Assembly (NCBI GenBank): GCA_002632355.1
Contig: NSJJ01000008.1
Location: 1-64,000 of the forward strand
DNA from: Sulfuricella denitrificans
Lineage (GTDB): Bacteria > Pseudomonadota > Gammaproteobacteria > Burkholderiales > Sulfuricellaceae
Length of the DNA: 64,000 bases
Reading direction: 5' to 3'
Numbering within the stretch: the first letter of the stretch is position 1; every line of letters starts with the position of its first letter. The position numbers were made by a program, and so were the translations under genes. Shown here piece by piece: positions 19,154 through 29,700 of the stretch. Under the pieces are notes generated by a model. The model was not told the DNA's origin. It ran no database searches and saw nothing but the letters and a program-made list of their open reading frames with translations.

Positions 19154-20425
19154 ATGTCGCAGAACCCAGATCAGCCGCCGTTGTCCGGTGATCTTCCCCA
19201 GATCGCAAGACTTAGAGAAGAGGCAGGTCGTTGTGTCGCCTGCGGTCTCTGCGTTCCGCATTGCCCGACTTACCGCAAAACGCTTAACGAGGCAGATTCT
19301 CCGCGCGGGCGGATTTTTCTGATGGCGGCGCTGCTGGAACAGCGTTTGCCGCTTTCGCCTGAAATCCTGCATCATCTGGACCTGTGTCTGACCTGTCGCG
19401 CCTGCGAGAATGCCTGCCCCTCGAAAGTCCGCTATGGCTTGCTGGCGGATGGTATGCGTGACTGGATCGAGCCACAGCGGCAAAGACCGGCAGGCCAGGC
19501 GCGCTTGCGGCACATGCTTTTTGACACATTGCGCCACCCGCGCCGGACACGCGCTGCCGGATGGCTGCTGCGCACCTATCAGAAATCCGGCCTGCAGGGA
19601 TTTGCGCGAAAAACGGGTATGCTCGCAGCAGTCGGTGTGGAGCGGGCTGAGGCGCAGCTTCCCGCTTTGCAAAAAATACGAACCCTGCACGGCATGCATG
19701 TCGCAAGTGGAACGGCGCGCGGCACGGTCGGGCTGTTTCTCGGTTGCGTGGCTCAACTGACCGATGCCGCAACCCTGGACGCGACGATTTTCATGCTCAA
19801 CCGGCTGGGTTATCGCGTTACTGTGCCGCGCGCGCAAACCTGCTGTGGTGCCCTGCACCAGCACAATGGCGACATTGGGACAGCTCAGTTGCTGGCTCAG
19901 GAAAACCAGCAGGCTTTCAATGTGTCAGGCTTGCTGGCCATCTTGCACGCAGCATCCGGCTGTGGCGCAAGCCTGGCTGAACAGGTGCCGCCTCTGCCCG
20001 CGCCCCTGTTCGACATCAGCGCGTTCCTTGTCCGGGCGGAAGGCTGGGAGGGCATTCAACTGTCACCGTTATGGCAAACCATAGCGGTGCATGAGCCCTG
20101 TTCCAGCCGTAATGTCCTGCACGATCAGGATGCAGCTTATCTGCTGCTACAGCGTATTCCCGGCGTCAGCCTCATGCCGCTGGCGGGGAATGACCAGTGC
20201 TGCGGGGCGGCGGGCAGTTATGCGCTGAGCCAGCCGGAAATGGCAGACCTGCTGTTGCGTGATAAAATCGAGGCTATCAAAGCCAGTGGCGCCCAAATCA
20301 TCGCCACGTCCAACCCCGGTTGCGCCATGCATCTTGCAGCCGGACTCCGTGCCGAGGGTATGGCAATCGAAGTGCTGCATCCGGTGCATCTGGTCGCACG
20401 TCAAATGGGATATGAAAATGCTTGA
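19154..20425 (+). CDS. GlcF-like iron-sulfur oxidoreductase subunit
   Basis: A 423-residue protein with two [4Fe-4S] motifs ([12 protein letters not shown] near residue 30 and [12 protein letters not shown] near residue 80) and two cysteine-rich CCG domains ([13 protein letters not shown] and [11 protein letters not shown]). This is the architecture of glycolate oxidase subunit GlcF. No GlcD or GlcE gene is adjacent. ATG 19154 is chosen over an in-frame ATG at 18983 because the Fe-S region follows directly. Its 3' end overlaps coq7 by 8 bases, suggesting translational coupling. The electron donor and acceptor are unknown. Confidence 0.85.
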   Translation: MSQNPDQPPLSGDLPQIARLREEAGRCVACGLCVPHCPTYRKTLNEADSPRGRIFLMAALLEQRLPLSPEILHHLDLCLTCRACENACPSKVRYGLLADGMRDWIEPQRQRPAGQARLRHMLFDTLRHPRRTRAAGWLLRTYQKSGLQGFARKTGMLAAVGVERAEAQLPALQKIRTLHGMHVASGTARGTVGLFLGCVAQLTDAATLDATIFMLNRLGYRVTVPRAQTCCGALHQHNGDIGTAQLLAQENQQAFNVSGLLAILHAASGCGASLAEQVPPLPAPLFDISAFLVRAEGWEGIQLSPLWQTIAVHEPCSSRNVLHDQDAAYLLLQRIPGVSLMPLAGNDQCCGAAGSYALSQPEMADLLLRDKIEAIKASGAQIIATSNPGCAMHLAAGLRAEGMAIEVLHPVHLVARQMGYENA

Positions 20426-21044
20426 TCTGGATAAACTCATCACCGAATTCGACAAGGGATTGCGCACGCTTTTTGCCCATGCGCCGACCCTGCGTCCGCT
20501 GCCGGGCAAGGACATGCCCGATGCCGAACTGAGTGCGGAAGAAAAACGCCTGGCCGCTTCTCTCATGCGCATCAATCACAGCGGTGAAATCTGCGCCCAG
20601 GCCCTGTATCAGGGGCAGGCACTGACCGCCCGCAATCAGGAAGTGAGGGTTGCGCTGGAACTGGCGGCGTGGGAAGAAACCGAGCACCTCAACTGGACCG
20701 AAACGCGCATCGCCGAACTGGGCGGGCGCACCAGCCTGCTCAACCCGCTGTGGTACACCGGGTCACTTGCTCTGGGCGCACTGGCCGGGTCCATGGGAGA
20801 CAAGTGGAACCTGGGGTTTCTGGCCGAAACCGAGCATCAGGTGGAACAACACCTGGACAGCCATCTCGGCCGCCTGCCCCAGCAGGATGAAAAAAGCCGC
20901 GCCATCCTGGAACAGATGAAGCTCGACGAGATCCAGCACGCCACTACCGCGCTCGAACATGGCGGCGCGGCGCTACCGCTACCGGTGAAGGCAGCCATGA
21001 AGCTGTCTTCGAAAATCATGACCAAAACCACTTACTGGGTATGA
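20418..21044 (+). CDS. coq7: Demethoxyubiquinone hydroxylase Coq7
   Basis: A 208-residue di-iron monooxygenase for the penultimate hydroxylation of ubiquinone. Ferritin-like ligand motifs are present: [17 protein letters not shown], a repeat EHQVEQHL and [13 protein letters not shown] 20418 is preferred over 20412 because of Shine-Dalgarno spacing (GGGA at 20406-20409). It overlaps the GlcF-like gene upstream and the DUF2322 gene downstream (ATGA at 21041), a tightly packed operon. It completes the ubiquinone theme with ubiE-ubiJ-ubiB about 6 kb away. Confidence 0.94.
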   Translation: MLDLDKLITEFDKGLRTLFAHAPTLRPLPGKDMPDAELSAEEKRLAASLMRINHSGEICAQALYQGQALTARNQEVRVALELAAWEETEHLNWTETRIAELGGRTSLLNPLWYTGSLALGALAGSMGDKWNLGFLAETEHQVEQHLDSHLGRLPQQDEKSRAILEQMKLDEIQHATTALEHGGAALPLPVKAAMKLSSKIMTKTTYWV

Positions 21045-21364
21045 GCATGGGAAATTTCGCGGAAAACCTGGCGCAACTGGCGGGCGTGGATGATTTCTCC
21101 AGACTGGAGTTGTTCGATGCCGCGGGCAAGCCGGTTGCCGTAATCGAAAACAAGCCCGGCAGCCAGGGCTCCCTCCGGGTGTATCGTCACCTTGCCGAAA
21201 AATGGGGCGGCATCAATCCGGATGCGGCGCATGAAGGCCTGGTGCTTTACGCCGAACATACCGGCGACGCACGCCAGCACCCAGGCAAGCATCCCAACAT
21301 CGATCGTCTGTTCGAGATCATTTCCAGCGGAGCCACTTATTCCGTGCACTTCACCCGCGTATAG
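21041..21364 (+). CDS. DUF2322-family small conserved protein
   Basis: A 107-residue soluble protein with no signal or membrane segment. It resembles the DUF2322 family by length and by motifs such as [22 protein letters not shown] and HPNIDRL. Its ATG overlaps the coq7 stop in an ATGA arrangement. Function is unknown; coupling to coq7 hints at a link with quinone or redox metabolism, which is inference. Confidence 0.7.
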   Translation: MSMGNFAENLAQLAGVDDFSRLELFDAAGKPVAVIENKPGSQGSLRVYRHLAEKWGGINPDAAHEGLVLYAEHTGDARQHPGKHPNIDRLFEIISSGATYSVHFTRV

Positions 21365-21385
21365 CCATTACAGGGCTTTGAAGCC

Positions 21386-22060
21386 GTGAAAAAATCCATT
21401 TTTATTCCACTTCTGTTAGTCGGGGCAGTGATTATGGTCATGCTGTTGCGTCCCGAAAGCGGAAATCGTGAAGCACAGCCGGTTTCCGGTCTTCCATGGC
21501 AAATTGAAATCCTGCCGGATGGCAATTCCAGGGTATTCGGACTGACGCTCATGCACAGCACGATGGGCGACGCAAAGACGCTTTTCGGTCCGGACATGGA
21601 AGTCGCCGTCATCGCCGGACAGGGCGAAGCGGGTGCGCTGGAAGCATATTACAGCCGGGTCACCACAGGCGTGCTCACCGGGAAAATGATTCTGGTCGCG
21701 GAGCTGAGCAAGGAAAGTGTGGCGCGCATGCGAGAGCACGCAGGAAAAAGCAGAATTACTGAAAGCAGCGCCCGGAAATTCACCCTCAGCCCTGAAGATC
21801 TGGCGCTTGCCTACGATGCGCCCGTCGGCAGCATTACTTTCATACCTACGGCCCGGCTGGATGAAGAAACGGCCCTTGCCCGATTCGGCCAGCCGGGCGA
21901 ACGCATCCGGGCTTCCGAACAGGTAGAGCACCTGCTCTATCCCGAAAAAGGCCTGGCGCTGACGCTGGACAGCAAGGGCAAGGAGTTGCTGCAGTACGTC
22001 TCGCCGCAGCAATTTGCACAACTGCGGTCGGTCCTTTCAAAACAGGACATTTCGAATTAG
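21386..22060 (+). CDS. Membrane-anchored conserved hypothetical protein
   Basis: A 224-residue protein starting with GTG, with an N-terminal membrane helix (about residues 5-21, IFIPLLLVGAVIMVMLL) and a periplasmic remainder. I do not recognise the family. Recurrent features are the LTLMHSTMGDAKTLFG and YLYPEKGLALTLDSKGKELL-like segments (residues about 50-65 and 190-205). It follows the coq7/DUF2322 genes on the same strand. Its stop overlaps the stop of the convergent gene by three bases. Confidence 0.6.
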   Translation: MKKSIFIPLLLVGAVIMVMLLRPESGNREAQPVSGLPWQIEILPDGNSRVFGLTLMHSTMGDAKTLFGPDMEVAVIAGQGEAGALEAYYSRVTTGVLTGKMILVAELSKESVARMREHAGKSRITESSARKFTLSPEDLALAYDAPVGSITFIPTARLDEETALARFGQPGERIRASEQVEHLLYPEKGLALTLDSKGKELLQYVSPQQFAQLRSVLSKQDISN

Positions 22061-22824
22061 CGAGTGGCTTGCTGTATTTGTCTCAGGACAGGCACGGCCA
22101 GCTTGGCCTCATCGGCATGCTGCAGGGCCCGCGCCAATCTGGCGGGCGCACTGCGGCCTGTGCACAAATGTGTTGGGTCTGCTTCGATGGCTTCTTCCAT
22201 GCCTTCGATCAGGCGCTCCAGAGGATTTCTTTCTCCTGTCAGCCAGTCCTGAATCTGTACCACTTCCTGCGCCACACTGTGAGCAAAACTGCGTTGCTGC
22301 CGCCATAGCTCGCCTACGGTGCCGCCGGTTCTCAGTCCGGCAATGTTGGTGGTGAGAATATAGACATTCTTGCGCACCAGTTCGTAAGTCAGATCCTGCG
22401 AGGAAGCGATTTCACGGCAGGGAATGTCGATAGCTTTCAAGGCCGCCAGCACGGTTTCCGACGCCGGACCAGACACAGGGGAAGGAATCAGCGGCTTGGC
22501 GTCACTGCCTTTCTTTTTTTCGAACCACACCGGGATAACGGTGGGGTGACTGATGCTGTGCTGCGTCCAGTCGCGCGGGAGCAATTCGTTCTGGATCAGG
22601 CCGATGCGGGTTTTCCACTGAGGGGGCAGGGCGGCCAGCACCGTATGCAGATCCGGCTCGGCTACAGCCACCAGCACCAGTGCCGGCTCGGGATGTCGCG
22701 CAGCTACGATATCCACATCAGTGTCACGATTCACCGGCACAACCGAATACCCCGCTCGCAGGAAACCGCCTGCAAATACTCTGCCGAGTTGTCCCAGGCC
22801 AATAATGACGATGCTGTTGTTCAT
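22057..22824 (-). CDS. NAD(P)-binding dehydrogenase-like protein (ketopantoate-reductase-like N-terminus)
   Basis: A 255-residue protein with an N-terminal Rossmann dinucleotide motif GLGQLGRVFAGG (residues 9-20) and an acidic/polar strand end near 34. The C-terminal half is helical, with KNVYILTTNIAGL reminiscent of the catalytic-lysine region of ApbA/PanE-type reductases. GAGAGGAAA lies just before the ATG. The substrate is not evident and I would not call it PanE. It converges on the neighbouring hypothetical gene. Confidence 0.6.
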   Translation of the reverse strand: MNNSIVIIGLGQLGRVFAGGFLRAGYSVVPVNRDTDVDIVAARHPEPALVLVAVAEPDLHTVLAALPPQWKTRIGLIQNELLPRDWTQHSISHPTVIPVWFEKKKGSDAKPLIPSPVSGPASETVLAALKAIDIPCREIASSQDLTYELVRKNVYILTTNIAGLRTGGTVGELWRQQRSFAHSVAQEVVQIQDWLTGERNPLERLIEGMEEAIEADPTHLCTGRSAPARLARALQHADEAKLAVPVLRQIQQATR

Positions 22825-22900
22825 TTGTTTCCTCTCTGGTGAATCCAGTCATTGCAATCGTGGCGAGCCAGGGTGCGTGCGTCGCCCTTTTTTTCAGGCC

Positions 22901-24928
22901 TCAATCATCAAAAAAACGGAAATTGTTTTTTCCCTGCATTTTGGCGCGATACATCGCGATATCTGCATTTTTCATAAGAGTCTGGTCGTCGTCTCCATTG
23001 TCCGGGTAGACGCTGATGCCGATGCTGCAGGTTACATAAACTTCCTGCACTGCCCTGTCGCCACTTTCCAGCAGGATGGTGAATTCGTCACCTCCGAGAC
23101 GGGCGGCCGTATCGCTGTCGCGAATGCACTGGCCGAGCCGCGTGGCGGTTTCACGCAACAGCAGATCGCCAGCATCGTGGCCCAGGGTGTCGTTGACGGC
23201 CTTGAAATTATCCAGATCGATGAACATCAGCACAAACCCGCTTCCTTTTCTGGTATTTCGAGTGACAGCGCGCTTGAGCCGGTCATGAAACAGATTGCGG
23301 TTGGGCAGGCCGGTCAGCGTGTCGAAATTGGCCAGATATTCGATACGATGCTGTGATTCCTTCATCATTGAAATATCACTGAAAATACCGATAAAATACT
23401 TGGGCTCGCCATTGCTGCCCCGCAAAATGTTGACGGTCAGCCATGCCGGGAACAGCTCGCCATCCTTGCGCCGGTCCCACACCTCGCCCTGCCATGATCC
23501 GCTGGCCATGACGTGTTCCCACATTTCCTGGTAGAAGCTGTTGTCATGGCGTCCGGATTTCAGGAGCGCGGGCGTTTTACCCACCGCCTCCCTTGTGGCA
23601 TAACCGGTAAGCTCGTTGAAAGCGCGGTTGACCGAAACAATTGTTCCCGTCGCATCGGTGATCATGATCGCCTCGTCCGTCCCGTCGAACACAGTGGCGG
23701 CTAGGCGTAACTGCTCCTCTCCCTGCATCACCTTTGCCATCTGATAGCGCAAGGAGTCCACCATGCCATTGAATAGGTAGGCGATGGTCGCCATTTCGTC
23801 CTGGCTTTCCTGCCCCAGCTGGGTGTTCAGATTTCCGTTGATCACATCTTTCGCGCCCTGCCGCAAAACATGCATCTGCCGGATCAACTCGCTGGTGAAG
23901 CTGACGAACAGATAAGCCGCCAATAACAGGGCCAGGATACCGAGCGCGATGAATATCCGTTTTTTCTGCACCAGTCGTTCGGAGCGCGCCACGATCACCT
24001 CTCTGAGTACTGGCAGCGTCACTTCACACAGGCGGTAAAGCGCGTCGACTGCAAGGGTTCCTTCCCGGAACATGGCCTGTCCGCCTTTCAGTGGGCTCTC
24101 GCCCATGATCAGCAGCGCTTCAGTGCCAGACAGAAAAGAATCCACGGCCTCTTGCGCCTCCTTCAATGGTGCATCCATGCGTTGATGCAGGCCGGGCGTG
24201 ACTTCGAAAGCCGTGCTCAGGTCGACGGCAAGCCGGGTCCTGATTTTTTTGCTGGCGCCCAAAGCCTGGCTCAGACGCCCGTAATCATGCTGCAGCAAAA
24301 CTGGCTGCAGCGCCGCATTGGTGGCCAGTGCACGGGTTTGCCCCATGCTTTCCGTCAGCTGGGTGAGCTTCAGGACTACAAGAGAAATGAGATAGTGAGT
24401 ATCCAGCGAGGGGTCAAGCGACAGACCGGAAGCATCGGCGATATGCAGCATGAAATCCTGCAGGCAATCGATGAAAGCAGAGTGCAAGTCGAAATTTTCC
24501 TCCGCGCTCAGTGAAATGCTTTTTGTACGCAGGTCGTCCCAGCGGTTTTTCACCACATTCCATTTTTCGGAACTGTGCATGATCTCGCCGAATTTCGCAT
24601 CGAAGTCGTCCAGTTCCTGGATGGTTGCTTCTGCGCTTTGCTCAAGTGAATCCAGTAGTTGCTCTGCACTCAAATCGCCATGCAAGGCAAGCTGCGATGC
24701 TCCGCGGTGTTCCTGAACGCTGCGCATGAATTTTTTCAGGGGCTGGATGCCGCTGAGTCCAGTCAGCTCTTTCTCCGCGAATGCGATATCACTGCTGGTG
24801 TCTGATACCAACAGGTAGCCTGAAAAGAGAAACGGCAAGAAGAAGATCAGCGCAATCAGGGCAAGCTTGCGCGGATAGCTAAGCTGGTTGAGCAGTCGTA
24901 CAGCGGGGTGTAACAGGACCTTCATCAT
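22901..24928 (-). CDS. Membrane-bound PAS-GGDEF protein with shortened GGDEF domain
   Basis: A 675-residue protein. An N-terminal helix (about 20-42) and a second at about 325-345 flank a large helical periplasmic sensor; HAMP, PAS (about 410-515) and GGDEF domains follow. The I-site RDSD and GGDEF (residues 612-616) are present. Only 15 residues separate GGDEF from the next core strand (VTCSIGISVYP), against 35-36 in the two other GGDEF proteins of this window. A helix appears to be missing, so cyclase activity is doubtful. SD AGGGTGA precedes the ATG. Confidence 0.88.
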   Translation of the reverse strand: MMKVLLHPAVRLLNQLSYPRKLALIALIFFLPFLFSGYLLVSDTSSDIAFAEKELTGLSGIQPLKKFMRSVQEHRGASQLALHGDLSAEQLLDSLEQSAEATIQELDDFDAKFGEIMHSSEKWNVVKNRWDDLRTKSISLSAEENFDLHSAFIDCLQDFMLHIADASGLSLDPSLDTHYLISLVVLKLTQLTESMGQTRALATNAALQPVLLQHDYGRLSQALGASKKIRTRLAVDLSTAFEVTPGLHQRMDAPLKEAQEAVDSFLSGTEALLIMGESPLKGGQAMFREGTLAVDALYRLCEVTLPVLREVIVARSERLVQKKRIFIALGILALLLAAYLFVSFTSELIRQMHVLRQGAKDVINGNLNTQLGQESQDEMATIAYLFNGMVDSLRYQMAKVMQGEEQLRLAATVFDGTDEAIMITDATGTIVSVNRAFNELTGYATREAVGKTPALLKSGRHDNSFYQEMWEHVMASGSWQGEVWDRRKDGELFPAWLTVNILRGSNGEPKYFIGIFSDISMMKESQHRIEYLANFDTLTGLPNRNLFHDRLKRAVTRNTRKGSGFVLMFIDLDNFKAVNDTLGHDAGDLLLRETATRLGQCIRDSDTAARLGGDEFTILLESGDRAVQEVYVTCSIGISVYPDNGDDDQTLMKNADIAMYRAKMQGKNNFRFFDD

Positions 24929-25038
24929 TCACCCTGAGTCGCTGGAGGAGAATTCATTCTGCCCCAGCCTGCCGGGGCCCGCAAGCGTTTTAACTGACTG
25001 TTAAATAAGCACAATATGTATTCGTCATTGGCTGGGGT

Positions 25039-26643
25039 TTATGCGACGCCCTGGCTCAGCAGATAATCCTCGTAGTTGCCGACATGGTGGCGGTAGCCGC
25101 CATTGCCATCCAGCTCGATAATCTGGGTGGCTAGCGAAGAGACGAACTGGCGGTCGTGGCTGACGAAGATCAGCGTGCCCTTGTACTGTTCCAGCGCCAT
25201 GTTGAGCGCTTCGATGGATTCCATGTCCATGTGGTTGGTGGGCTCATCCATCACCAGCACGTTGGGGCGTTCCAGCAGCAGTTTGCCATACAGCATGCGG
25301 CCTTTCTCACCGCCGGACAGGATGCGCACCGATTTTTTCGAATCGTCGCCGGTGAACAGCAGGCGGCCGAGCGTAGCGCGGATGATCTGGTCGTCGTCGC
25401 TCTTGCGCCCGTGCCGCTCCATCCATTCGAACAGTGTCATGTCATGTTCGAATTCGGCATGGTGGTCCTGCGCGAAGTAGCCGATCTTGGCCTTGTCCGC
25501 CCATTTCACCACGCCCTGGTCCGGCTCGATCTCGCCCACCAGGGTTTTTAGCAGGGTGGTCTTGCCCGCGCCGTTGGGGCCGATGATGGCGAGGCGCTGG
25601 CCGGCATCGAGCAGCAGGTTGAAACTGTGGAACAGGACCTTGTCGTAGCCTTTGGCAATATCCAGCAGTTCCACCGCCTTGCGATGGAGTTTTTCCCGCT
25701 CGTCGGTTTCGAAGCGGATATAGGGACTCTGGCGGCTCGATGGCTTGACCTCGACCACGCTGTCCTTGAGCTTGTCGGCCTGGCGGGCGCGGCTGGTGGC
25801 CTGGCGCGCCTTGGAGGCGTTGGCGGAGAAGCGCGCCACGAAGGCGTTCAGCTCGGCGATCTGCTCTTTCTTCTTGGCATTGTCCGTCAGCATGCGCTGG
25901 CGCGCCTGGGTCGCGGCGATCATGTATTCGTCGTAGTTGCCGGGGTAGAGGCGGATGGTGTTGTAGTCCAGGTCCGCCATGTGGGTGCACACGCTGTTGA
26001 GGAAATGGCGGTCGTGCGAAATGATGATCATGGTGCTGGAACGGGCGTTGATCACGTCTTCCAGCCAGCGGATGGTGTTGATGTCGAGGTTGTTGGTCGG
26101 CTCGTCCAGCAGCAGGATGTCCGGGTCGGAAAACAGTGCCTGCGCCAGCAAAACCCGCAGCTTGAAACCGGGCGCCACTTCCTTCATCAGCCCGCCATGC
26201 TGTTCCACCGGGATGCCCACGCCGAGCAGCAACTCGCCGGCACGGGATTCAGCGGTATAACCGTCCAGCTCACCAAAAGCAGTTTCCAGCTCGGCGGCGC
26301 GCATGTAGTCGTCCTCCGTGGCTTCCAGATTGGCGTAGATGGCGTCTTTTTCTTCCTTTACCGTCCACAGCTCGGCATTGCCCATCATCACCACGTCCAG
26401 CACCACCCGGTCCTCATAGGCGAACTGGTCCTGGCGCAGCTTGCCCAGGCGTTCGCCCTGATCGATGGAAACATTGCCGGAGGAAGGCTCCAGGTCGCCG
26501 CCAAGAATCTTCATGAAAGTGGATTTGCCACAACCGTTGGCGCCGATCAGGCCGTAGCGGTTGCCCTCGCCGAATTTGACGGAAACGTTCTCGAACAGGG
26601 GCTTGGCCCCGAATTGCATGGTGATGTTGGCGGTGGAAATCAA
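25039..26643 (-). CDS. ybiT: ABC-F family ATPase YbiT
   Basis: A 534-residue soluble protein with two nucleotide-binding domains. Walker A motifs are GANGCGKST and GPNGAGKTT; Walker B regions are [12 protein letters not shown] and [12 protein letters not shown]; the linker between them is the helical ABC-F arm with [14 protein letters not shown]. Similarity to E. coli YbiT is high over the whole length by recollection. ABC-F proteins act at the ribosomal E site. It starts with TTG (no in-frame ATG upstream fits) with GGGCT about 8 bases before. It has no membrane domain. Confidence 0.93.
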   Translation of the reverse strand: MISTANITMQFGAKPLFENVSVKFGEGNRYGLIGANGCGKSTFMKILGGDLEPSSGNVSIDQGERLGKLRQDQFAYEDRVVLDVVMMGNAELWTVKEEKDAIYANLEATEDDYMRAAELETAFGELDGYTAESRAGELLLGVGIPVEQHGGLMKEVAPGFKLRVLLAQALFSDPDILLLDEPTNNLDINTIRWLEDVINARSSTMIIISHDRHFLNSVCTHMADLDYNTIRLYPGNYDEYMIAATQARQRMLTDNAKKKEQIAELNAFVARFSANASKARQATSRARQADKLKDSVVEVKPSSRQSPYIRFETDEREKLHRKAVELLDIAKGYDKVLFHSFNLLLDAGQRLAIIGPNGAGKTTLLKTLVGEIEPDQGVVKWADKAKIGYFAQDHHAEFEHDMTLFEWMERHGRKSDDDQIIRATLGRLLFTGDDSKKSVRILSGGEKGRMLYGKLLLERPNVLVMDEPTNHMDMESIEALNMALEQYKGTLIFVSHDRQFVSSLATQIIELDGNGGYRHHVGNYEDYLLSQGVA

Positions 26644-26672
26644 TTTATAGCCCGTTCACGAAAAATGTGCTT

Positions 26673-26681
26673 ATTATAGCA
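26673..26681 (-). promoter_or_regulatory. Extended -10 promoter candidate for ybiT
   Basis: On the minus strand TGCTATAAT fits the extended -10 consensus TGnTATAAT, about 30 bases before the TTG start of ybiT. No good -35 is seen, which is acceptable for an extended -10 promoter. Sequence match only. Confidence 0.4.
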
Positions 26682-26743
26682 ACTTAACCAATCATCTGGC
26701 GGGCGGCTCGGATTGTTCCGAATCTGGCCGTCGCCACGCTGCC

Positions 26744-29700
26744 ATGCCCCAAAGGAACATGCCGCCACCCACATCCGACCCGCCGCCGTCGCCACGCCGT
26801 CCGTTAGTGAGGCTTTCGGTCGGGCATAAGCTGGCGGTAATTTTTCTGGCCTTTTTCCTCCTCACCGCCGGCAGCCTGGCACTGGTGGAGACGCTGTATA
26901 ACAGCGTGGCCGATGCTTCCCGGCTAATCAACGACAGCGGCAAACTGCGCTACCTGAGCCAGCGCCTGGCCTTTTATACGGCTGAATCCGCGTTGCAGAA
27001 CCGGCCCAGTGAGGCCATTCCGCCCCTGATGCAGCGCTTCGAAGCCACGCTTGCGCTAATTGAACGGGAAAGCGCCTTTCTGTCGCCCCTGATGCTGCGG
27101 GAAAGCGCCGAACTTTCCGCCCAGCTCAATCAGGTGCACGAAAGCTGGCGCAGCTTCCGCTTCACCCTGGAAAAGACTCTGGCGGACACTGCGACCGTTC
27201 TGGACCCGGGAAACCAGTCCCGTTTCAACCGGGAGACCGATGCCATCCTGGCAAGCACCGATCAGGTTGTCAGCACGCTGACGGCGGCAGCGCAACAGGC
27301 ACACCGCCACATCGACTGGCTGATTGCCGGTGTGGTGGTGTTCAATCTTTTATTTCTCGTCACCCTTATTGCCTATACGCGCTGGCGCATTGTCACGCCC
27401 CTGGTCACGGTCACCGGCATGGTGAAGCGTTTCGCCGCAGGCGATCGCAGCGTGCGGATGCAAAATCACCGCTACGATGAAATCGGCGAGCTCATGCAAG
27501 GCTTCAATCTGGGCGCTGAACAGATGGACAGTTATATCAGCGAGATTTCCCGTTTCGAGGAGATTCTCGAAGCCACGCCGGATTTTGTTGCCAGCGCCAC
27601 GCCAGATTGCAAAGCCCTGTTTCTGAACCGTGCGATGCGGGATCTGTTCGGCCTCGAAGCGAAAGAGAACATTGTCGGTACCAATATTGCCACGCACTAC
27701 CCAGCCTGGGCTTACAGCATCGTTCAGCACACCGGCATTCCTACAGCTATTGCGAAGGGTTTCTGGGAGGGTGAAACTGCCTTGCTGAGAAAAGACGGTA
27801 AAGAAATCCCCGTTTCCCAGGTCATCATTGCCCACAAGATGCCAGATGGCACGGTGGATCGCCTTTCCTCCATCATGCGCGACATTTCCGAGCGCATCGC
27901 GATGGAAGAGCGGCTGACCCGGTCGCGCGATATGTATCTGAAGCTATTCCACGATTTTCCCATCCTGGTGTGGCGTGCCGGAACGGAAGGCAAGCTCGAT
28001 TTTTTCAACCGGGCCTGGCTGGATTTCACTGGCCGCACGCTGGAGCAGGAACAGAATGATGGCTGGACTGCGGTCGTCAATCCGGAAGATCTGGAACGCT
28101 GCATGCAAGTCTACCGCGATGCGTTTGAGGCCCGAAGCGCTTTTTCCATCGAGTTCCGGATGCGCCGCCATGATGGCGAGTATCGCTGGATGATCGGCCA
28201 AGGTGCGCCCTTTACCGACATGGATGGCAATTTCGCGGGCTATGTCGGCTCGGTGCTGGACATGTCCGAACGCAGGCAGGCCGAAGCCGAGCTGCGCAAG
28301 CTCTCCCTCGCGGTGGAACAGAGCGCCAGCAGCATTGTCATCACCAACCGCGAGGGCCTGATCGAATACGCCAATCCCTATTTGTTCACCCTGTCGGGGT
28401 ATACCCGGGAAGAAGTCATCGGCCATAATCCCCGTTTGTGGCAGTCGGGCCAGACACCCATAGAAACCTATCAGAAAATGTGGCAAACCCTGCTCGACGG
28501 CAAAGTCTGGCGCGGTGAGCTGCTCAACCGCAAAAAAAACGGCGAGCTCATCTGGGAAGAAGCGACGTTCTCCCCGGTGAAGAACGAGAAAGGGGAAATC
28601 ACCCACTTCGTTGCCGTCAAGCAGGACATCACCCAGCGCAAGGAAGCGGAGGAAAAGCTGCGCCTCTGGCAACGAGCGCTGGAATCGAGCGTCAATGCCA
28701 TCACCATCACCGATGCGACCCAGGCAAATTTTCCCTACGTCTACGTCAATCCTGCCTTCGAGCGCATCACCGGCTACAGTGCAGAGGAAGCGCTGGGGAA
28801 AAATGGACGCTTCCTGCAGAATCAGGATATTGACCAGCCCGAACTGGAGCACATCCGCCGCGCGGTCAGGGAACAACGCGACGGCAAGGCGCTGCTGCGC
28901 AACTACCGCAAGGATGGCAGCCTGTTCTGGAACGAGCTGTATATTTCGCCGGTACGCAACGATGGGGGGAAAGTGACCCATTACATCGGCATCCAGAACG
29001 ATGTCACCGAGCGCAAGCAGTATGAAGAGCAACTGGCCTACCAGTCCGCCCACGACACCCTGACCCGGTTGCCCAACCGCAATCTGGCCCAGGACCGCCT
29101 GACCCAGGGCATCATCTTCGCCCGGCGTACCAGCCGCCAGCTTGCCATGCTGCTGATCGACATCGACAATTTCAAGCTCATCAACGACAGCCTGGGACAC
29201 AATATAGGCGACCAGTTGCTGAAGATCGTGGCGCATCGTATCGAGGAATGCGTACGCGGCGGGGATACCGTGGCCCGGCTGGGGGGCGACGATTTTGCGG
29301 TCATTCTCACCGATGTTTCGCAGGAAGACGATATTTCGCGCGTCACGAACAAGATACTTGCTGCCATTGCCGAACCTGCCGTGGTCGAGTCCCACTCGCT
29401 GACCGTGACCTGCAGCATCGGCGTCAGCCTGTTCCCGCGCGACGGCGAGGACGCCGCTACCCTGCTGAAAAATGCGGATGCCGCCATGTACCGGGCCAAG
29501 GAACAGGGCCGCAACAGCGTCCAGTACTACACTGCCGAGATCAATAGCCGTATTTTCCAGCGCCTGATTCTGGAAAATAATCTGCGTGTCGCGCTTGAAC
29601 GCGATGAATTCGCCATCCACTACCAGCCCCAGGTCAGCCTGCTGACCGGCCAGGTGACCGGCATGGAGGCGCTGTTGCGCTGGCACCATCCAGAACTGGG

